A stretch of DNA of 64,000 nt, from positions 62,001 through 126,000 of the forward strand of contig JAVEXZ010000002.1 in the NCBI GenBank assembly GCA_034003765.1, in the 5' to 3' direction. The stretch's first letter is position 1. Every line of letters starts with the position of its first letter. Positions 49,839-59,028 of this stretch are shown one piece after another. The notes below the pieces were generated by a model. The model did no database searches, had not been told where the DNA came from, and saw nothing but the letters and a program-made list of their open reading frames with translations. A program made the position numbers and the translations under genes. The DNA comes from JAAZGD01 sp034003765. GTDB taxonomy: Bacteria; Bacillota; Clostridia; Peptostreptococcales; Anaerovoracaceae.

Positions 49839-51345
49839 GAGAGAGAATCCTTTCTACTATTTCAACATCAGATAAGGTATCTATATAATGAGAGCCTCTT
49901 TTTTGCCGGGTCTCTCTTCCTTTCCCTGTAATTAACACAAGGCTATTTATTGGGGCCATTTGAATTGCTCTTTTAATAGCTTCTTCTCTATCATCTATTA
50001 TTTCGTAAGTGGTATTTGCCTTTTGGATGTATTGGGCAATCTCTCGAGATATATTTTTTAAAGGTTCTTCTCCGGCATCTTCCTCAGTTATATAAACCAT
50101 AGCGGCATATTTCCCTGCTATTTCTCCCAGCTCCTGTCTTCTGCCCAAAGCTTTATAACCAGGACAGCCAAATACAATGTGTATTGGCCTATTTTTATAT
50201 TCTATTTGAACCGTTTCAAATAGTTTTTCAAAGCTCAGTTGATTATGAGCATAGTCTACAATGATAATAACATTTTTACTGCTATGATAAAACAATTCCA
50301 TTCGCCCAGGAACCCTTGCTGATTCGATTCCCGCTTTTACATAGTTCATTGGTATATCCATTTCATGGGCCACAGCAATTGCAGCCAGCGCATTTTCTAC
50401 GTTAAATACGCCTTTCATTCCAACTCTAAATCCTCCATTATATTTGGAAGAACGAACTTTAAAGCTAGTTCCTTCTTGATCTTGAACTAGGTCATATCCA
50501 AAGAGGTCAGCTTCCTCATCTTGCCCAAATGTAAACAACTTGGGTGATTTTTCTCTTGCCTCTTTGATAATCCTATCGAAATCCTCAGTCCTAGTATTAA
50601 CAAGAGCTATAGCACACTGAGAAAAAATCCTGAGTTTAGAATCTCTATAGTCTTCATAGCTTTGATGCTCAATATCAGAAATATGATCATTCCCAATATT
50701 CAAAAATACTCCCACATCCAAACAGATTCCTTCTGTTCTATGGTATTTTAATGCTTGAGATGAAACCTCCATTGTCAAATAATCAATTCCCGAATCAGCA
50801 GCATTTTGAAAGTGTTGGTGTAGCTCCAAGGTTTCTGGAGTGGTTAGGTGGGATTCTTCATTTATGATACCATCGTAATTGAAGATCCCTGAGAGTATTG
50901 CGCTTAGGGGTTTGTTTTGAGATTGAAGGTAATGGTCTAAAATGCTCTTTACATAATAAGAAGTAGTGGACTTGCCCTTAGTCCCTGTTATTCCTACTAA
51001 TTTCAGGGATTTCCAAATTTCTCCGAAATAAATATTGGCTAATACAGCCAGTGCTTTTCTCATGTCATGGACCAAAATAAAGGGAAGATGAGGATTGTCC
51101 AATAACTTTTGATCTTCACTTATATATAGGATTGCACCCTTGTCTAGGGCTTCCCTAAGGTAGTCTTCCTTAAAATGTAATCCTTTGCACACAAAAAGAG
51201 TATTGGGAATTACATCCTTTGAATTATAGCTAACATGGTTAATCGAAGAATTCATCAGGGCTACATCAATATTGCTCATCTTGATTAAATTCTTACTTTC
51301 TAATGCCTCTACATATTCCAAGAGCGGCCTTTTACCTTTGGCCAT
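49828..51345 (-). CDS. MurE-like Mur ligase (UDP-MurNAc tripeptide synthetase family)
   Basis: 505 residues from ATG 51345 (a TTG 4 codons upstream is in frame). The three-domain Mur ligase plan is clear: an N-terminal UDP-binding part with INHVSYNSKDVIPNTLFVCKG, the ATP-binding GITGTKGKSTTSYYVKSI, then HLTTPETLELH and DYAHNQLSFEKLFETV. MurE enzymes specific for meso-diaminopimelate carry DNPR; here that position reads TEEDAGEEP, so the added amino acid is probably not meso-DAP. It is the second member of a trio with nadK and an ATP-grasp ligase, which suggests a non-standard or additional peptide-building step. The normal dcw murE is not in this window. Confidence 0.82.
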   Translation of the reverse strand: MAKGKRPLLEYVEALESKNLIKMSNIDVALMNSSINHVSYNSKDVIPNTLFVCKGLHFKEDYLREALDKGAILYISEDQKLLDNPHLPFILVHDMRKALAVLANIYFGEIWKSLKLVGITGTKGKSTTSYYVKSILDHYLQSQNKPLSAILSGIFNYDGIINEESHLTTPETLELHQHFQNAADSGIDYLTMEVSSQALKYHRTEGICLDVGVFLNIGNDHISDIEHQSYEDYRDSKLRIFSQCAIALVNTRTEDFDRIIKEAREKSPKLFTFGQDEEADLFGYDLVQDQEGTSFKVRSSKYNGGFRVGMKGVFNVENALAAIAVAHEMDIPMNYVKAGIESARVPGRMELFYHSSKNVIIIVDYAHNQLSFEKLFETVQIEYKNRPIHIVFGCPGYKALGRRQELGEIAGKYAAMVYITEEDAGEEPLKNISREIAQYIQKANTTYEIIDDREEAIKRAIQMAPINSLVLITGKGRETRQKRGSHYIDTLSDVEIVERILSHEE

Positions 51346-51403
51346 ATTCCTCAACACCCCTTAATTAATTATTTTTCTTGTTGGCAACTATCCCGGGAAA
51401 ATA

Positions 51404-52606
51404 CTAGCTTAAATATTTTTTATACTTAATGTAATGGCCATAATAATTCTTGAGAAAATAAAAGCACTGCTTAAGGCTTCTATCTTTTTTGTTCTTCAAT
51501 GGATTGCTCATATTTTTACTTTTAATTAGTCTCTTAATAGCATCTCGATATTCTTGAGGCTTTATATACTTTAATGCAAGTTTGGGTGGTACTACCATCC
51601 ACAGGTGTTGGTTACTAACTATATTTAGTTTCAATGATTTATTCATAATAAGGTCTTCTACCACTAGTTTTGCAATATTTGTACCTGCTCCCGTAACATA
51701 ATAGTTACTTCTGCCCTGACGGGTATTTATTTCAAAGACCTTATATTCATCGTCTCTTTGGTCGTATTTAATATCAAAATTCGAGAAGCCAATATACCCT
51801 ATTTCTTCAAGAAATTCTTTATACCTCTTCTCGATTTTAGGCTCTTTCTCAGTGATAATTACTGCATGATTTCCTATACCATGAGGTGTGTGCTCTTCTA
51901 ACAATACATGGCCTAGGCACATCATTTTAACTTGACCTTTGCCATCAGAATAATTGGTTAAAACCCTCATGTAAGTATCATCTCCAGGAATAAAATCCTG
52001 AATAATAATGCTATCATCATAGCCCGCTTCATATATAAGTGCTAAAACAGAATTAAGTTCTTCTCGAGTATTACACTTAAATACTTTTTTTTGGCTGGGG
52101 AATGGATGGTTCCAATATTCGATTCCATTTGATGGTTTTACAATAAAGGGAGCCTCAAAAGGAAGTTCAAAAATACCAGTTAATTCTTTTCTATGTACGA
52201 ATGTTTGGGGATAAGGAATCCCAAATTCTTCACACCTTTGATAAAATTTTTCTTTGTGGGTAAGATTTCTCATAAGATCCCCACTAATAGTTGGGGTAAT
52301 TATATTATCTGGCATATCCTTTTTACAATCAGCAATCAATTGAACGTAACTGTCTCCACAACCCATAAGGATAATCTTTTGGTTAAAATGTTCATGGGCA
52401 TATTCCTGAACTAAATCCATAAAGACATACCTTTGATCTGCCTCATAATTAGCCCTATAATCCATTATTTTGCTGTTAGCACATGGAAAGGTCTGGTACT
52501 TCCCATATACTTTGGCTACTATTCCATACTCGTCATAAAAGGCTCTAGCTACACTATAAACATTTATATCCCCTGCAAAAAGCAGGACCCTAAAATCATT
52601 TTCCAT
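51404..52606 (-). CDS. ATP-grasp carboxylate-amine ligase family protein
   Basis: 400 residues from ATG 52606 (MENDFRVLLF); GAGGCG is 7 bases upstream, whereas the in-frame TTG at 52621 has no site. The order fits an ATP-grasp enzyme: an N-terminal pre-ATP domain, the hinge FIVKPSNGIEYWNHPF, the motif IIIQDFIPGDDTYMRVLTNY and the metal-binding end FSNFDIKYDQRDDEYKVFEINTRQGRSNYY. It is similar in type to D-aspartate ligases that add the side chain to a wall peptide, but substrate assignment is inference from type and from the murE-like neighbour. No signal or membrane span, so cytosolic. Confidence 0.8.
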   Translation of the reverse strand: MENDFRVLLFAGDINVYSVARAFYDEYGIVAKVYGKYQTFPCANSKIMDYRANYEADQRYVFMDLVQEYAHEHFNQKIILMGCGDSYVQLIADCKKDMPDNIITPTISGDLMRNLTHKEKFYQRCEEFGIPYPQTFVHRKELTGIFELPFEAPFIVKPSNGIEYWNHPFPSQKKVFKCNTREELNSVLALIYEAGYDDSIIIQDFIPGDDTYMRVLTNYSDGKGQVKMMCLGHVLLEEHTPHGIGNHAVIITEKEPKIEKRYKEFLEEIGYIGFSNFDIKYDQRDDEYKVFEINTRQGRSNYYVTGAGTNIAKLVVEDLIMNKSLKLNIVSNQHLWMVVPPKLALKYIKPQEYRDAIKRLIKSKNMSNPLKNKKDRSLKQCFYFLKNYYGHYIKYKKYLS

Positions 52607-52684
52607 AAATTGTCGCCTCAACTACTAATTGAACAATTAATTTTTCATTATAACTTGGAATTTAAGTATTATATTCTTCTTTCA

Positions 52685-53419
52685 CTAAGCTTCCAAAGGA
52701 AGTTCTGGTGTAATTGGTTCTGCCTTCAAGTTACCCATTAGAATCTCATAAAATGCAACAAGGGTCAGATGCATATAGGCACCCAACCAAATGAATGGAA
52801 GCATAGCAACTAAGGAGAGAAATTGGTAGAAAACTACACTAGAGCTCGAAGTGAACATGGCTTCCACTATGGTAAGTGGTATAGAACAAAGTAATGACCA
52901 GCCAATAAAACTCAATCCCAATATAAAATATTTGCCCTTGTTTCCTTGCATCCTCATCTTGCTTTCATCAACACATTGGCTGATAGTATATTCTGGATGG
53001 TCGACCATTATTAAGAAGGCTTGGCTGTATCTAAAGCTGGCAATAATTCCAGGAATAATAAAGAGAAGGGACCAGAGTATTACGAACAAAAGTATATAGA
53101 AAAATAAGCCTAAAGTTTTAGCAAATTTCTCAAATCCTTCGAAGACTTGCTGAACTTCTGATTCCTGCCTTCTGAATGTGGCAAGAAAGAAAACTGCAAG
53201 GCCATATGTAAAAGGTCCTGTCACCAATAGTGTATAAAGAAGTGACATGTTTTCCCCTAATGTCCCTCCAAATAGAATTGAAATAATTGCTGGGGGTAGC
53301 ATTACTGCTACCCCATAAACCAACATAACAAGCATAGCGGTGTTACGCTTTGTCTCCAATGCCATCCGCCCTAAGGCACGCATATTTTTTGATGATTCTG
53401 ATACTATAAAAATATTCAT
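52685..53419 (-). CDS. DUF975 family membrane protein
   Basis: 244 residues with about 6 hydrophobic segments, fitting DUF975: VTGPFTYGLAVFFLATFRRQE, FIIPGIIASFRYSQAFLIMVDHPE and MRMQGNKGKYFILGLSFIGW. The central PGIIASFRYSQAFLIM...HP block is typical. It lies after 4hbD, 30 bases away, at the end of the 4-hydroxybutyrate operon, but nothing in the sequence links it to that pathway. The function of the family is unknown. Confidence 0.82.
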   Translation of the reverse strand: MNIFIVSESSKNMRALGRMALETKRNTAMLVMLVYGVAVMLPPAIISILFGGTLGENMSLLYTLLVTGPFTYGLAVFFLATFRRQESEVQQVFEGFEKFAKTLGLFFYILLFVILWSLLFIIPGIIASFRYSQAFLIMVDHPEYTISQCVDESKMRMQGNKGKYFILGLSFIGWSLLCSIPLTIVEAMFTSSSSVVFYQFLSLVAMLPFIWLGAYMHLTLVAFYEILMGNLKAEPITPELPLEA

Positions 53420-53449
53420 ATAGGTAACTCCCCCGCTATTTAGTTGCTT

Positions 53450-54574
53450 TTAATAAAGATTTGCGAATATTGTTCTTATTTCTTCATCTGATAAGGCCAC
53501 ATAATTATTGCCCAGTAATCTTTGTTGATTATCAACAGTTGACTTAGTGAATTCGTCGATTTGTACTTCTGTCATCCCATAGTCTCTTAAAGGTTTTTTC
53601 TCCATAACCTGACCCAAGAATTTCTCTAATTCTTCGTATACATTAGCAACATCACAGGCCAAGATATCAGCGAAAATTTCATTCATTTTGGCGATCTTAC
53701 CATTTGCATCCTTTGTCATATACATCTTGAAGACTTCTGTAAAGAATTGATAATTCGCTTCTCCATGAGGAACGTGGAAGGCTCCGCCAATGGAGTATGA
53801 CAAGGCATGTACCGCAGCACATCCAGCATTACCAAAGGCTATCCCCGCATAACAGGAAGCAATGATAAAGTCTTTTAGGTAGGGTTCTCTTGCCTTAGCA
53901 TCCATCTTACCACTTGCCAATATTTTTTTGTAGCCATCCATTATTATTTCAATGGCAGCTAGAGAATAGAGTTCTGTAAAGGGATTTGCCTTAGGGGAAA
54001 GAAAAGACTCTGCTGCATGGATTAAAGCATCTATAGAGCTGGTTGCAAAAACAAAGTCAGGAAGTCCTTTTAATGTTTCTGGGATCAAAACAGCTATATC
54101 AGCATAGGTTTCTTCTACAGCGATACCCTTCTTGACATGTAGCTGCTTTAATTCAGCTATAGCAACATTTGTAACCTCGCTTCCAGTACCGCAAGTTGTT
54201 GGAACAACTACTAGTTGTTTTACTTTCTTAGGGGCAACTTTTCCTGTGAAGAGGTCTTCACTTCTTTCAGGAATATCAAGAGCTAGTATTTTACAAATAT
54301 CTACAATGGTGCCGCCGCCAAAAGCAATAATACGATCAAAATCATACTTCTTCATTTCCTTAACCATGTCGTCAATCATTTCATCAGAGGGTTCACCCTT
54401 TCCGAATTTTTCTTGATAGATGACATTGGTTTCAATTCCAAGGGGAGCTACATAAGGAGTGTAAATCCATTCATTGGTTACAAGAAGATCCTTTTTGCCA
54501 ACTTTAAATTCATCATTAAATTCTTTGAATGTATCAAAATAGAAAATCTTTGGCACTACTCTTAATGCTAACAT
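53450..54574 (-). CDS. 4hbD: 4-hydroxybutyrate dehydrogenase (iron-containing alcohol dehydrogenase)
   Basis: 374 residues, close along its whole length to C. kluyveri 4hbD as I recall it. The nucleotide part has GGGTIVDI (86-93) and PTTCGTGSEVTN (125-136). The metal ligands are D182, H186, H256 and H270 (SIDALIHAAES, AVHALSY, FHVPHGEAN). It interconverts succinic semialdehyde and 4-hydroxybutyrate with NAD(H). It lies 35 bases after the CoA-transferase gene in the operon nifU-abfD-CGGC-cat2-4hbD. Confidence 0.94.
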   Translation of the reverse strand: MLALRVVPKIFYFDTFKEFNDEFKVGKKDLLVTNEWIYTPYVAPLGIETNVIYQEKFGKGEPSDEMIDDMVKEMKKYDFDRIIAFGGGTIVDICKILALDIPERSEDLFTGKVAPKKVKQLVVVPTTCGTGSEVTNVAIAELKQLHVKKGIAVEETYADIAVLIPETLKGLPDFVFATSSIDALIHAAESFLSPKANPFTELYSLAAIEIIMDGYKKILASGKMDAKAREPYLKDFIIASCYAGIAFGNAGCAAVHALSYSIGGAFHVPHGEANYQFFTEVFKMYMTKDANGKIAKMNEIFADILACDVANVYEELEKFLGQVMEKKPLRDYGMTEVQIDEFTKSTVDNQQRLLGNNYVALSDEEIRTIFANLY

Positions 54575-54609
54575 AATAATCCACCCTTTCTAATAATAAA
54601 CGTTAATTA

Positions 54610-55929
54610 CTACTTACATTCAGTTCCAAATCTTTCAAAGTAAGCTGCTTTCAAATCATCTCTAACATCGGGATGTGCAATGCCTATTAGCAACTTTGCC
54701 CTGTCTCTTATATTCCTACCACGAAGTTGTGCAATACCATACTCAGTTACCACATAATCCACATCATTTCTTGAGGTTGTAACAGCTGCACCATGGTCAA
54801 CATAAGGAACGATTTTAGATATCATAGTTCCATCTTTTTTGATGGTTACAGATGGCATTGCAATAATGGCTTTGCCCTTCCCATCTAGGGACATGGCCGC
54901 ACCTCTTACAAAATCAACTTGTCCGCCTACCCCAGAAAATTGTCTGGTTCCAATGCTGTCAGATACTACTTGACCCATAAAATCAACCTGTAGGCAAGAG
55001 TTGATAGAAACCATCTTGCTGTTTTGGGCTATTATGCAGGGATTATTTACATAATCAACTGTTCTCATCTCTACCATTGGGTTCTTTTCGCAAAAATCAT
55101 AAAGACGCTTAGTTCCCATAAGGAAAGTGATAATCATTTTACCCTTGTGGATGGATTTTTTAGAACAATTAACAGCGCCCGCCTCAACAAGGTCTACCAC
55201 TCCATCAGAAATCATCTCAGAGTGAATGCCTAAATCCTTTTTATGCTTCAACTGTGATAATACCGCATCAGGAATAGCTCCTATACCAAGTTGCAATGTA
55301 GAACCGTCCTCAATTAATGTTTCACAGTTCCTTCCAATTGCTTCTTCAACAGGGCCAATCTTAGGTAAGGGAATTTCAGACAGGGGATATGATGCTTCAA
55401 CAATTTTATCGAATTCACTAATATGTACAAAAGTGTCTCCATAAACAACAGGCATCTTATCATTCACTTCTGCTAAAACAGTTTTTGCAGAAACGATTCC
55501 TTGCATTGTATAGTCAGCGGAAACTCCCACTGAACAATAACCATGCTCATCTGGTGGTGATACCATAACCATCATAACATCCACAGGGAAATGTCCTTGA
55601 CGCATTAATACAGGCACTTCGTGGAAGAAAACAGGGACAAAGTCTCCATGACCTTGTTCTAAACATTTTCTTGTGTTTCCACCGGTGAACCAACCGTCCC
55701 AGTGAAAATTATCTTTGCTTTCTGGAGCTGTATATGCTCCTGGACCAAGAGAAACCATATGAGATATGGTAACATCGCGATAAGCGGCTGCATTATCAAT
55801 CATGGCTGCAACCATTTCTCTTGGTTCACCTACACAATGGGCAAAAACAACGCGATCTCCTGATTTAATAGACTGAACGGCCTCTTTTGGAGAGCATAAC
55901 TTGCTCTCATAATCTTCTTTCCAGCTCAA
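54610..55929 (-). CDS. abfT: 4-hydroxybutyrate coenzyme A transferase
   Basis: 439 residues with the class I acyl-CoA transferase fold. Conserved parts include SGDRVVFAHCVGEPREMV at the start, GIGAIPDAVLSQL (215-227), the glutamate in IHSEMISDG (E238) and VVTEYGIAQLRGR near the end. Glu238 is the residue that forms the CoA thioester in the C. aminobutyricum enzyme, in the same position. It activates 4-hydroxybutyrate using acetyl- or butyryl-CoA. The neighbours abfD and 4hbD confirm the role; cat2 is the C. kluyveri name for the equivalent gene. Confidence 0.94.
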   Translation of the reverse strand: MSWKEDYESKLCSPKEAVQSIKSGDRVVFAHCVGEPREMVAAMIDNAAAYRDVTISHMVSLGPGAYTAPESKDNFHWDGWFTGGNTRKCLEQGHGDFVPVFFHEVPVLMRQGHFPVDVMMVMVSPPDEHGYCSVGVSADYTMQGIVSAKTVLAEVNDKMPVVYGDTFVHISEFDKIVEASYPLSEIPLPKIGPVEEAIGRNCETLIEDGSTLQLGIGAIPDAVLSQLKHKKDLGIHSEMISDGVVDLVEAGAVNCSKKSIHKGKMIITFLMGTKRLYDFCEKNPMVEMRTVDYVNNPCIIAQNSKMVSINSCLQVDFMGQVVSDSIGTRQFSGVGGQVDFVRGAAMSLDGKGKAIIAMPSVTIKKDGTMISKIVPYVDHGAAVTTSRNDVDYVVTEYGIAQLRGRNIRDRAKLLIGIAHPDVRDDLKAAYFERFGTECK

Positions 55930-55933
55930 TTCA

Positions 55934-56206
55934 CTAATCCTCCATTATTCTTTTTAACTCGAGTATTGCTTTATCAAGTTCACCAGAATCCTTAACATGC
56001 ACCACACCCTTATTATACTTATATTGCTTGTAACTTGCACAATTATTTGTACAACCAGATACAACCAAGAGGGCGTCATAATTGACGCCCTCCTTTGCAT
56101 GTTCAAAGTGAGCTTCTTCTAATCTGCTTTGAATAGAATGGAACATGGCACCTCTATCGAATCGAGGATTACATCCCCCACAATATTTAACGCCGATTTT
56201 AATCAT
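55934..56206 (-). CDS. Small CGGC-motif protein in the 4-hydroxybutyrate operon
   Basis: 90 residues, beginning MIKIGVKYCGGCNPRFDRG, then DALLVVSGCTNNCASYKQY. Four or more Cys in CxxC/CxxxC pairs suggest a metal or Fe-S site or a redox pair. No signal peptide. It is 3 bases after abfD and 4 bases before the CoA-transferase gene, so it is fixed inside the pathway operon. Similar proteins are seen next to abfD elsewhere to my memory, without an assigned job. It could help assemble or protect the [4Fe-4S] cluster of AbfD, as a guess. Confidence 0.75.
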   Translation of the reverse strand: MIKIGVKYCGGCNPRFDRGAMFHSIQSRLEEAHFEHAKEGVNYDALLVVSGCTNNCASYKQYKYNKGVVHVKDSGELDKAILELKRIMED

Positions 56207-56209
56207 TGC

Positions 56210-57682
56210 CTATTTTATCCCTGCAATGACCTTAGCAAGTTCTTTTTTAGCCTCAATATTGCCCTGTCTTGCTATCATAATACGTTGAGCCTGTGGTGAA
56301 CCTGCACCATGCATTGATTCAGTACGATATCCAACTGCTGCAGTTCCTAGGCACATATTCTCTATTAATCTAAGAACCTTCATTCTCTCCATAGTTGTTG
56401 CAGCTGGAGAAGCAGCAAAGTACTTGTTACAAATATCCCCAATAGTGTCGCCATTTTTGGCAACTGGTAAATCTGATTGGAAGTCTTTGTTTGCTGGCAT
56501 TGTAACCATTAGCCCACCAGCAATATCTTCTGCCAAACGTACGATTTCATATGGGAATCTTGTAACATTTTGCTTGCATACGTTTGCCAAGAGCAGGTCA
56601 ATTTGATATGCTCCTGAATCAGTCGCATAGCCTTCAGCTGAACAAGCTATTCCACAGCAGTAAAGGGTTTCATTTAAATGAGTCATTTCAATAAGCTTGT
56701 CTTTGATATGGGATGCTTTGTTTGCACCATTATAGTCTGCTGCAAGGGCAGCGGCTCCAATAAGAACGTCACCTACTCCAACTTTACATCCGCCGTAAGA
56801 CTGTCTGTGGTATCCAGCAAATCTTTCTACAAGCATTGTGGCAAATTCGGTTTCACCATTTAAGAATACATACTTGTTTGGAATGAAAACATCGTCAAAG
56901 ACTACAAGAGCTTCCTGTCCGCCAAATTGTTGGTTTCCAACGTCCATGCCATGATCTTCTTCCATTTTTCTAGTGTCACATGACTGTCTGCCATATATCA
57001 TGTATAAGCCTTCTACGTCAGAAGGACAAGCAAAGGATACAGCATAATCTTTATCCTCTGGCCTCATAGCCTGTGTAGGCATAACTAAGTGCCAGTGTGA
57101 GTTAACACAGCCTGTTTGGTGAGCTTTAGCCCCTCTTACTACTATACCGTCTGGTCTTTGTTCTACTACACGTAAGAACAAGTCAGGATCCTTTTGGTTT
57201 GATGGTCCAAGACCTCTGTCCCCTTTAGGATCTGTCATGGCTCCGTCTACGGTCCAATCCCCAGCCTGTACTTCCTTTAAAAAATCTACAAATCTAGGAT
57301 GATAGTCTGTACCATGTGCTGCATCGATTTCAAATGTAGTTGAATATTCAGCATTAAAAGCATCCATTCCAACACATCTTTGGAAACAACTAGCAGTCTT
57401 CTGACCTAAGAGTCTTTGCATCTTTACCTTTTTTCTTAAATCATCTGTGTTTTGATGTATGTGTCCAAATCTGTTAACAGTCTCACCGGTCAAATTAGAC
57501 TTTGCTGTCATTAGGTCAGAATACTCTGGTTCATGAGCCAATTTGTATGTCATAGCTACGCAGTTAATAGAAGGTCGAATTATTGGATGATCAACCCAAT
57601 TCTCAACTTGTTCTCCAAACATATACACTCTGGTCTTTAGCTTTCTCAAGCTTTCAATATACTGTTCTCCTGTCATTAACAT
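56210..57682 (-). CDS. abfD: 4-hydroxybutyryl-CoA dehydratase / vinylacetyl-CoA isomerase
   Basis: 490 residues, nearly identical in length and pattern to the C. aminobutyricum enzyme. Cys99 and Cys103 (ASCFQRCVG) and His291 and Cys298 (AGYHRQSYGGCKVG) match the four [4Fe-4S] ligands. FAD-binding parts include GLGPSNQKDPDLFLR and MIYGRQSCDTRKME. It removes water from 4-hydroxybutyryl-CoA by a radical mechanism, giving crotonyl-CoA, and isomerises vinylacetyl-CoA. It is oxygen-sensitive, so the host is an anaerobe. It is 60 bases after the nifU-like gene; ATG 57682 follows AAGGAG. Confidence 0.97.
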   Translation of the reverse strand: MLMTGEQYIESLRKLKTRVYMFGEQVENWVDHPIIRPSINCVAMTYKLAHEPEYSDLMTAKSNLTGETVNRFGHIHQNTDDLRKKVKMQRLLGQKTASCFQRCVGMDAFNAEYSTTFEIDAAHGTDYHPRFVDFLKEVQAGDWTVDGAMTDPKGDRGLGPSNQKDPDLFLRVVEQRPDGIVVRGAKAHQTGCVNSHWHLVMPTQAMRPEDKDYAVSFACPSDVEGLYMIYGRQSCDTRKMEEDHGMDVGNQQFGGQEALVVFDDVFIPNKYVFLNGETEFATMLVERFAGYHRQSYGGCKVGVGDVLIGAAALAADYNGANKASHIKDKLIEMTHLNETLYCCGIACSAEGYATDSGAYQIDLLLANVCKQNVTRFPYEIVRLAEDIAGGLMVTMPANKDFQSDLPVAKNGDTIGDICNKYFAASPAATTMERMKVLRLIENMCLGTAAVGYRTESMHGAGSPQAQRIMIARQGNIEAKKELAKVIAGIK

Positions 57683-57742
57683 TTCCGATTCACTCCTTTT
57701 TTTTATATATTTAACGGTTTTAACCTATTGGTGCCAAAATAA

Positions 57743-58024
57743 TTAAACTTCTTTGTTTAGGATTTTTTTTGCAAAGTCCACTAAATCCTGGGATACAGAT
57801 GTATCTAGAACAACATCCTTCACCTCAGGTGTTTTTGCCATAACAATTTCTTTTACAAGAGATTCAATGGTATCTTTAGCTGATGGGCATTGCCCACAAG
57901 CCCCTGTCATTTTCACATAGACAATTCCTTCTTCCCAGCCTGTGACCTCTGCCCCACCATAATGTTCTGCAAGCACTGGATTTACATTTTCATCTACTAT
58001 TTTTTTTATTTCATCGAAAGTCAT
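57743..58024 (-). CDS. NifU-like Fe-S scaffold domain protein
   Basis: 93 residues from ATG 58024 (GGAGG site; an upstream in-frame ATG at 58045 lies in the leader). It is a stand-alone NifU C-terminal domain with the key GACGQCPSAKDTIESLV motif, whose CxxC holds a transient Fe-S cluster for transfer to client enzymes. It starts the 4-hydroxybutyrate operon, directly before the [4Fe-4S] enzyme AbfD, so supply of that cluster is a natural role. Confidence 0.9.
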   Translation of the reverse strand: MTFDEIKKIVDENVNPVLAEHYGGAEVTGWEEGIVYVKMTGACGQCPSAKDTIESLVKEIVMAKTPEVKDVVLDTSVSQDLVDFAKKILNKEV

Positions 58025-58059
58025 AGTTCCTCCTTTTATAGACACCTAGTCCTGATGAA

Positions 58060-58088
58060 ATTATATTACTTTTTCACACAATTTACAA
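58060..58088 (-). promoter_or_regulatory. SigA promoter of the 4-hydroxybutyrate operon
   Basis: TTGTAA (58083-58088), a 17-base spacer and a perfect TATAAT (58060-58065), 35 bases before the nifU-like ATG. Confidence 0.75.
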
Positions 58089-58131
58089 GGACAAAATAGT
58101 AATATGATAATATTATTATTTGTAAAAGCTC

Positions 58132-58806
58132 CTATTCCATTGACGCAAAATTCTCACTATTCCCTTGGTCTCTTTGTGGGCCTAAGAGGCACCTAAGCAA
58201 GTAAAATAGCGGTTCGTTCCCCGAAGAATTCCAAATATTATGAATCCTCTCCCCAGCCAATGGGGTCTTAATTTTTACCTCAACATAGTCATTAGTTTGC
58301 TCTACTGTCTCTATTTTATGTAGGGGAATAACTAATGGTTTTTGGCCTTTCTTTTGGTTTAAATCATCTCCTATATAAAGGTTTTTGTTGGTGACAATTA
58401 GATTTAAATTCTTGTTACCTTGATAGTATTCTTGGTAATCAGGAACAAATTTATCCCTATTTGAATCCCGGGTGTACACATAGTGATTACGTTGATCTCC
58501 AAATACAAGGAGAAAGTATGATTCAAATATAATTTCTTCTTCCATAAAGTCACACATCTTCCCATAAGTTTTGCGGAAGAACTCTTGAATCCCCTCTTCA
58601 TTGGCCATTTTTAAAAGGGTATCCAACAAATGACTAGAATTTTCTTCAAAAGGACCTTCTTCCTTTAATAGGGCCTTGACCCTTCTCTTGTATCCAGCTG
58701 GTGATTTTTTAGTGGCAGATCCATTATTGTTTTTGCTCTTATTCCCTCTTCCTTTTATGTAATAAAAGAAAGAAACGACTAGTACGAATAACAGTAGTAG
58801 TTCCAT
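58132..58806 (-). CDS. Hypothetical protein with one N-terminal membrane span
   Basis: 224 residues. Residues 1-18 (ELLLLFVLVVSFFYYIKG) form a single membrane anchor with a Lys-rich stop; the rest is soluble and faces the cytosol if the charges follow the positive-inside rule. A beta-rich part contains YLLRCLLGPQRDQG at the end, and the middle has a PH-like run (NLNLIVTNKNLYIGDDLNQKKG, VIPLHKIETVEQTNDYVEVK). No family is named. ATG 58806 has AAAGGAT. It stands alone between the TRAP terminator and the 4-hydroxybutyrate operon promoter. Confidence 0.75.
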   Translation of the reverse strand: MELLLLFVLVVSFFYYIKGRGNKSKNNNGSATKKSPAGYKRRVKALLKEEGPFEENSSHLLDTLLKMANEEGIQEFFRKTYGKMCDFMEEEIIFESYFLLVFGDQRNHYVYTRDSNRDKFVPDYQEYYQGNKNLNLIVTNKNLYIGDDLNQKKGQKPLVIPLHKIETVEQTNDYVEVKIKTPLAGERIHNIWNSSGNEPLFYLLRCLLGPQRDQGNSENFASME

Positions 58807-58878
58807 TTTTTATCCTTTCTAAACTGGTCCCCTGGTAAAAGGTTTTGCATTTGAAAACCCCAATAATTATAACAGAAA

Positions 58879-58909
58879 AGAGAGGCACTTTCTAGCCTTG
58901 CCTCTCTCT
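58879..58909 (-). terminator. Terminator of the TRAP transporter operon
   Basis: Arms GAGAGGCA and TGCCTCTC, followed by TTTTCTGTT on the minus strand. It lies 120 bases past the dctM stop; the rest of the 222-base gap (58910-59028) shows nothing recognised. Confidence 0.75.
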
Positions 58910-59028
58910 TCAATATGCTAAATATTTAACACTTGCTTATCTTTTTGTATCTTACTTAAAAGAACTGGCCCCTCTATATGGGACATATTTCTTTTAGATA
59001 CAGTATTCTATTATTTTGAGACTATTAA

